Source: Dipteris shenzhenensis
Lineage: Eukaryota > Polypodiophyta > Polypodiopsida > Gleicheniales
Direction: 5' to 3' (one strand)
DNA length: 64,000 nt
Assembly: GCA_047967505.1 (NCBI GenBank)
Contig: CM106541.1
Below the pieces are notes generated by a model. The model was given only the letters and a program-made list of their open reading frames with translations, had not been told where the DNA came from and made no database searches. Below are positions 60,831-64,000 of the stretch, piece by piece; the stretch's first letter is position 1; every line of letters begins with the position of its first letter. The position numbers and the translations under genes were made by a program.

Positions 60831-62345
60831 CTCCCTCTTCCTGAGATTCCTGTCATGCCATGCTTTCTGCCTCCTTTGCCATACTTCTTGAGCAAGGATT
60901 GCTTCACAGCGATGTTCGTCCAAGGCTTCAAGATCGCATAATTGCTCAAGTGTGCATGCTTCCAAGTTAGCATCCATCTCTGCCATAACCCTAGTGGTCT
61001 TCATGTGGAATTCATAGGGCATAACCGCCTCCAGGCCGTAAACTAGTTGAAATGGTGAGTACCCAGTGCTCACCTTGTATGCTGTCCTATAGGCAAAAAG
61101 AGTGGCTGGGAGTAGAACATCCCAATCCTCCAAGGAATGGAGACATAGGGACCCACAATATGAGACATGGTCTGATTGGAATTCTTAGCCAAGCCATTGG
61201 CTCGAGGGTAGTATGAGCTAGATGTTTTGTGAATGATTTGTAGTTGGGTGATGAGGTCAGCAATAACATCATTGAGAAAATGAGTACCTCTGTCACTTAT
61301 CAATTCCATAGGACATCCAATCTGTGAGATGATTTGATCATACAAGAAGGAAGCCACAACTTGAGCGGTACATGCCTTCACAGCCTTAGCCTCCACCCAC
61401 TTGGTGCCATAGCCTCCACCCACTTGGTGCTGTAGTCGGTAGCAATCAGGGTGTACTTGTTCCCTCTTTGAGTGGCAGGAGAGATTGGTCCAACAAAATC
61501 CAATCCCCATTTATAGAAGGGTGGTATAGGGCTAGAGGGTTGAAGGGGTAGGTACTCCCTTCGGGTAGGCTTTGCTTTACCTCTTTGACATGAGCCACAG
61601 TGGCGCACATGACCATAGCAGTCTTGGAACAGCTTTGGCCACCACAACCCCAAGCACATTATCTTTCTAGTCATGGCCTCTGGTGCCATATGACCTTCCC
61701 CCATTCTTGAGTGAGCCTCTTGAAGGATGGGTTGTGTTTCATGAGGGAGTACACACCGCCTTAAAGTATGGTCTTTCCCCAACTTGTATAGCTGACCTAC
61801 AATTAGTTTGAAAGGAGCAGCCTGAACAATGTGCCTCTGCTTTTGTGCTAGGGTCAGTCCTTTGGGAAACTTGCTTGTGGACAACAAATGTACAATGTTT
61901 GCATACCATGGTGGGAAGCAGTCCATCGCAAACAGACAGTCATCTTTTGGTACTGTGACATCGACACAAAAGAGGCCCACATCTGGAAGGTCGTCATCAA
62001 CTCCTGTGGCTGCTTCACCTGAAGAGATCCTTGACAAGTGATCTACAGGTTGATGCAATTGTCCTGCTCTCACTAGGATGTCAAAGTCAAACTCTTAAAA
62101 CAAAAGTATCCACCTGCTCAGTTTGCCCCCAAGCGTGGGTTTATTCAACAAGTACTTGAGAGCTTGATGATCAGTACTGATTATAAACTTATTGCCCAAT
62201 AGATAATGCTGGTACTTTGTCATGGCATAGAACATGCCCAAACCCTCGTGTTCAGTGGTGCTGTAATTTCTTTCTGCTCCGTTGAGTTGTCTGCTTGCAC
62301 GAAATACACAGGTAGGTCCAATTTGTTCTCCCAAACATGTGGTGG
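60831..62345 (-). pseudogene. Ty3/gypsy RNase H to integrase fragment
   Basis: From 62345 on the minus strand: RNase H (RASRQLNGAERNYSTTEHEG, FIISTDHQALKYLLNKPTLG), then the integrase zinc finger ([27 protein letters not shown]). The integrase core first Asp is in WGLDFVGPI and the second in ISDRGTHF. At the third catalytic position the sequence is ANGLAKNSNQ, with Lys where Glu is expected. The tail reads FAYRTAYKVSTGYSPFQLVY and KREFKVGDL, then falls into the purine array. A 23-bp tandem duplication at 61387-61430 (TAGCCTCCACCCACTTGGTGC twice) shifts the frame. RT, gag and LTRs are absent. Confidence 0.9.
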
Positions 62346-63789
62346 AAATGAACTAATGATACTCAAAGAAAGACATAATGAAATGGAAATGAAATGACTA
62401 AGCAATGAACAAAATGAAAGTACTTACGTGTAGACCAAAGAGCTTGTAGCTTGATACTTGATTGATTTGACACTAGAACAAGTACAACTCTCATATAGAG
62501 CACACACACATATGAACACCAATGCATATGGGATAACTCCCAATGTGAAACGTGGCATCCGTAGGACACACTAGACTAGAACTCACTAGAACACACCAAA
62601 ACGATTCAACTTGGATTCATGTTATAACACTTTCCGGCCATCTTTCTTTTTTCTTTTTTTTCAAGAAAAATTACTTCATTAAGTATGAATTAAAAACCGC
62701 GAGAGCAAGCTCAAATGTAGGAGTACATCATGCAATGCATGAGGAAAAAACATCTCAAACAGAGCTAATAAAAAACCAAGGCGGAGGCTGACAATGCCAC
62801 CTCAACTCTGAGGGAGACTTCATGAAGAAAGGAGATCCTCTCCAAATTCTGAAAAAAGTAACTCTCCTGGCAGTGGGTGCTATGGAGGATCCTTGCATGC
62901 TTGCCCATATGGCCATCAGAGTGTGTATTGTGTCGGTCCAATAATGTCCACATCCTGAAGTGCTGAAGTGAGAGAGAAAGGAATCCCGGGTATATAAATA
63001 GCCATGAAGGGCCATCAAAAGCTAGGCGAATTTAGGGTGGGTGCTTGATTTAGAGCAAGTGCATTCCTTGCTAGAGAGAGAGAAAAAAAAAGTAGCCTGC
63101 TTTTTTGAGTAAAAAACAATCTTGCTTTTAATAGATCTAGTCCCACTTTTCTCCAGCCAGCTAAAAATAGCCAAAATGTGCTAAAATCAGACCATACACT
63201 CTTGCCCAAAGCTAAACATCTACCCCTATTGGTTCATAGATGGAGCAATGAAGCACAATGAACAAAACTTTATTCATGAGTGGTTACATATATAGGCAAC
63301 TACCTCCATGTTGGTAGATCCCAGATCCACAATTATCTTCATGATTATCTCAATTAGTCACCTCCTATGATCACTCCAAATCCACACATCACACCAACCT
63401 GACATACCTAACTGCCAAGTCACTAGAACCTTCTAGCACACCCACACACACACTCCTTGCATAGGACTCCAAGCCCATAGGTGCACACACACATACATCA
63501 ATTTGCCCTTCATTCCCCGCCACAAATTGATGACCTTGTCCCTCAGCAGTAGTACATGGGATGCTCCATGTCTTGCCCACCATCATGTGGCAACACACAT
63601 GGCCCCAACCTGTGACTCACTCCTAGGACTCTTGGTTTACAACTGGGAGATAGACAATGACTATGTATGAAAAGCCCCATGAGTCCAACAAGGAAAAATC
63701 TCAAAAGACCAACAATCATTTAAGGATGGACTATCCATGGCAGAGAACCATTATTGACCTCACACACACATAAATTAAAAAACATATGG
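62346..63789. other. Unassigned DNA
   Basis: A T-rich run at 62640-62660 and a GA/A run at 63074-63090. Overlapping ORFs at 62755-63018 on the minus strand have no family features. Confidence 0.35.
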
Positions 63790-64000
63790 GTCCTCACCCT
63801 TGTCATAATTGACTTGGGTGTTGTAAGCAGTGAGAGCTTTAACATTCTTTGGTTCTTCTTCTTTTTCTGTCTCTACTTCTTCAACAAGGTTTGCTGAACA
63901 TCTCTTCTTTGCATAACATTATTTTTCAAAGCATCCAGGTTTTCCACAAAAGTTGCACTTCATTTTTCTCTTTCCCTTGAAGTTGCTTTTAGTCAAATAT
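63790..64000 (-). pseudogene. Copia gag zinc-knuckle fragment
   Basis: The minus strand from the window edge reads KCNFCGKPGCFEK, a stop, CYAKKRCSANLVEE and an acidic EVETEKEEEP tail. The CCHC knuckle has Cys where His is expected (PGCFEK) and a stop before its last Cys. It is probably the C-terminal gag of a copia element that extends past the right edge. Confidence 0.7.

Overview
The window looks like nuclear DNA of a land plant with a large, repeat-rich genome. The signs are a plant-type tRNA-Gly(UCC), exons split by kilobase introns, an F-box gene of plant FBX6/UFO-like layout, Ty1/copia, Ty3/gypsy and LINE remains, and extensive GT, GA and CT microsatellites. A fern, lycophyte or gymnosperm would fit, but the sequence alone does not decide it. 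Only two host protein genes are supported: the last three exons of a Pro/Gly/Ser-rich protein ending in an NPF motif (4163-7813) and an F-box gene (36701-38047). Almost everything else is transposon-derived or simple-sequence DNA.

Layout. 1-3354: a coding-poor LTR retrotransposon with two LTRs, a PBS and two tandem-repeat blocks. 3355-8620: the 3' end of the NPF gene; one intron holds a tRNA-Gly(UCC)-like sequence joined to a 5'-truncated LINE that ends in (CT)n. 8621-16006: mostly unassigned DNA with local direct repeats. 16007-17680: a decayed Ty3/gypsy pol on the minus strand. 18158-19983: a 1.83-kb repeat 'R', found again at 49476-51306. 19984-20544 and 54743-57870: the two halves of one minus-strand LINE.

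The main structure is the 34-kb block 20545-54742. Related copia LTRs bound it, both outer flanks carry the 5-bp sequence CCCCA, and the LINE reading frame continues in frame across the block once one CCCCA is removed. A single copia element therefore seems to have inserted into the LINE. Its interior has since gained about 26.7 kb (25356-52029), flanked by an approximately 0.5-kb direct duplication of the element's own protease/integrase region. The insert holds a second, inverted copia (25572-about 33260), a gag-only element inside that copia (28441-31041), the F-box gene, an AT- and purine-rich microsatellite tract, four copies of an exactly 95-bp core set between GA/GT microsatellites (45846-48282), and the second R copy.

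57895-64000 holds a copia fold-back fragment, copia protease and gag scraps, a 1.1-kb polypurine minisatellite and a minus-strand Ty3/gypsy RNase H-integrase fragment. No retroelement ORF in the window is intact. Coordinates of repeat edges were read by eye and can be off by a few bases, more where stated.
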